Source of the DNA: Spirochaetaceae bacterium
GTDB lineage: Bacteria; Spirochaetota; Spirochaetia; DSM-27196; SLAA01
NCBI GenBank assembly: GCA_003564775.1
Contig: PXEI01000139.1
Location: 1 to 12,236, forward strand
Direction of reading: 5' to 3'
Length of the DNA stretch: 12,236 nt
The stretch's first letter is position 1, and each line of letters opens with the position of its first letter. A model generated the notes under the pieces. That model made no database searches and was not told where the DNA came from. It worked only from the letters and a program-made list of their open reading frames with translations. The position numbers and the translations under genes are program-made. Below, piece after piece: positions 12,156 to 12,236 of this stretch.

Positions 12156-12236
12156 ATGTCACGACGTATACTTTTTGCGCTTCTTGCTCTTGTTTTTGTT
12201 GCTGGCTTTGCTTTTGCTGGCGGTGGCCAGGAGGCA
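12156..12236 (+). CDS. Secreted protein, probably ABC solute-binding protein (N-terminus only)
   Basis: Only the first 27 residues lie in the window. They form a textbook type I signal peptide: basic MSRR, a hydrophobic core ILFALLALVFVAG, and the cleavage motif AFA before GGGQEA. There is no lipobox cysteine, so it is not a classic lipoprotein. Spirochaetal periplasmic substrate-binding proteins commonly begin this way with a GGGQE-like mature end, which suggests an ABC transporter binding protein (inference from the signal peptide only). A very strong ribosome binding site, AAGGAGG (12142-12148), lies seven bases before the ATG, fitting a highly expressed protein. Confidence 0.75.
   Translation, partial: MSRRILFALLALVFVAGFAFAGGGQEA

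Noticed and set aside
1..12236. CRISPR arrays, tRNA or rRNA genes, insertion sequences, phage genes
   Set aside because: No regularly spaced repeats, no tRNA-like cloverleaf noticed, and no transposase or integrase motifs in any coding frame.

Overview
The window looks like chromosomal DNA from a free-living spirochaete, probably from a saline or alkaline habitat. The clues are a signal peptide at the right edge running into AFA-GGGQEA, an end typical of spirochaetal substrate-binding proteins; a conserved small protein at 11631 that resembles proteins I associate with spirochaete genomes; AGGAGG-type ribosome binding sites; roughly balanced GC; and a complete Mrp-type cation/proton antiporter cluster. 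The placement is inference, since no rRNA or other marker gene is present.

Left part (1-2672): the N-terminal 152 residues of a glycine-rich membrane protein run leftward off the edge. A 580-base non-coding stretch follows, holding a leftward promoter candidate, a possible broken small reading frame and two sets of short repeats. Then comes glycerol kinase (glpK) on the plus strand, closed by a strong intrinsic terminator.

Middle (2776-5370): three plus-strand genes form a probable operon: an ATP-grasp ligase with a C-terminal hydrophobic segment, a PuuD-like class I glutamine amidotransferase/gamma-glutamyl hydrolase, and a small DUF2721-type membrane protein. The substrate of the ligase/hydrolase pair is unknown. 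This is the least explained functional unit here.

Right part (11466 down to 5432, minus strand): nine tightly packed genes encode an Mrp/Mnh-type antiporter in the order E, F, G, MbhD-like, MbhE-like, B, C, D, followed by an extra 672-residue NuoL/NuoM/MrpD-like subunit. The first eight follow the order of mbhA-H in archaeal membrane-bound hydrogenase clusters, and the C-terminal domains of MrpA are separate small genes. No hydrogenase or quinone-module genes follow. The extra subunit has an unusual Cys-rich N-terminus. Most junctions overlap by 1-8 bases, implying translational coupling.

Far right: a 132-residue conserved protein is divergent from the antiporter operon and may be translated from a leaderless mRNA. 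A secreted-protein gene, probably an ABC solute-binding protein, begins at 12156 and runs off the edge. I saw no tRNA, rRNA, CRISPR array, insertion sequence or integrase.
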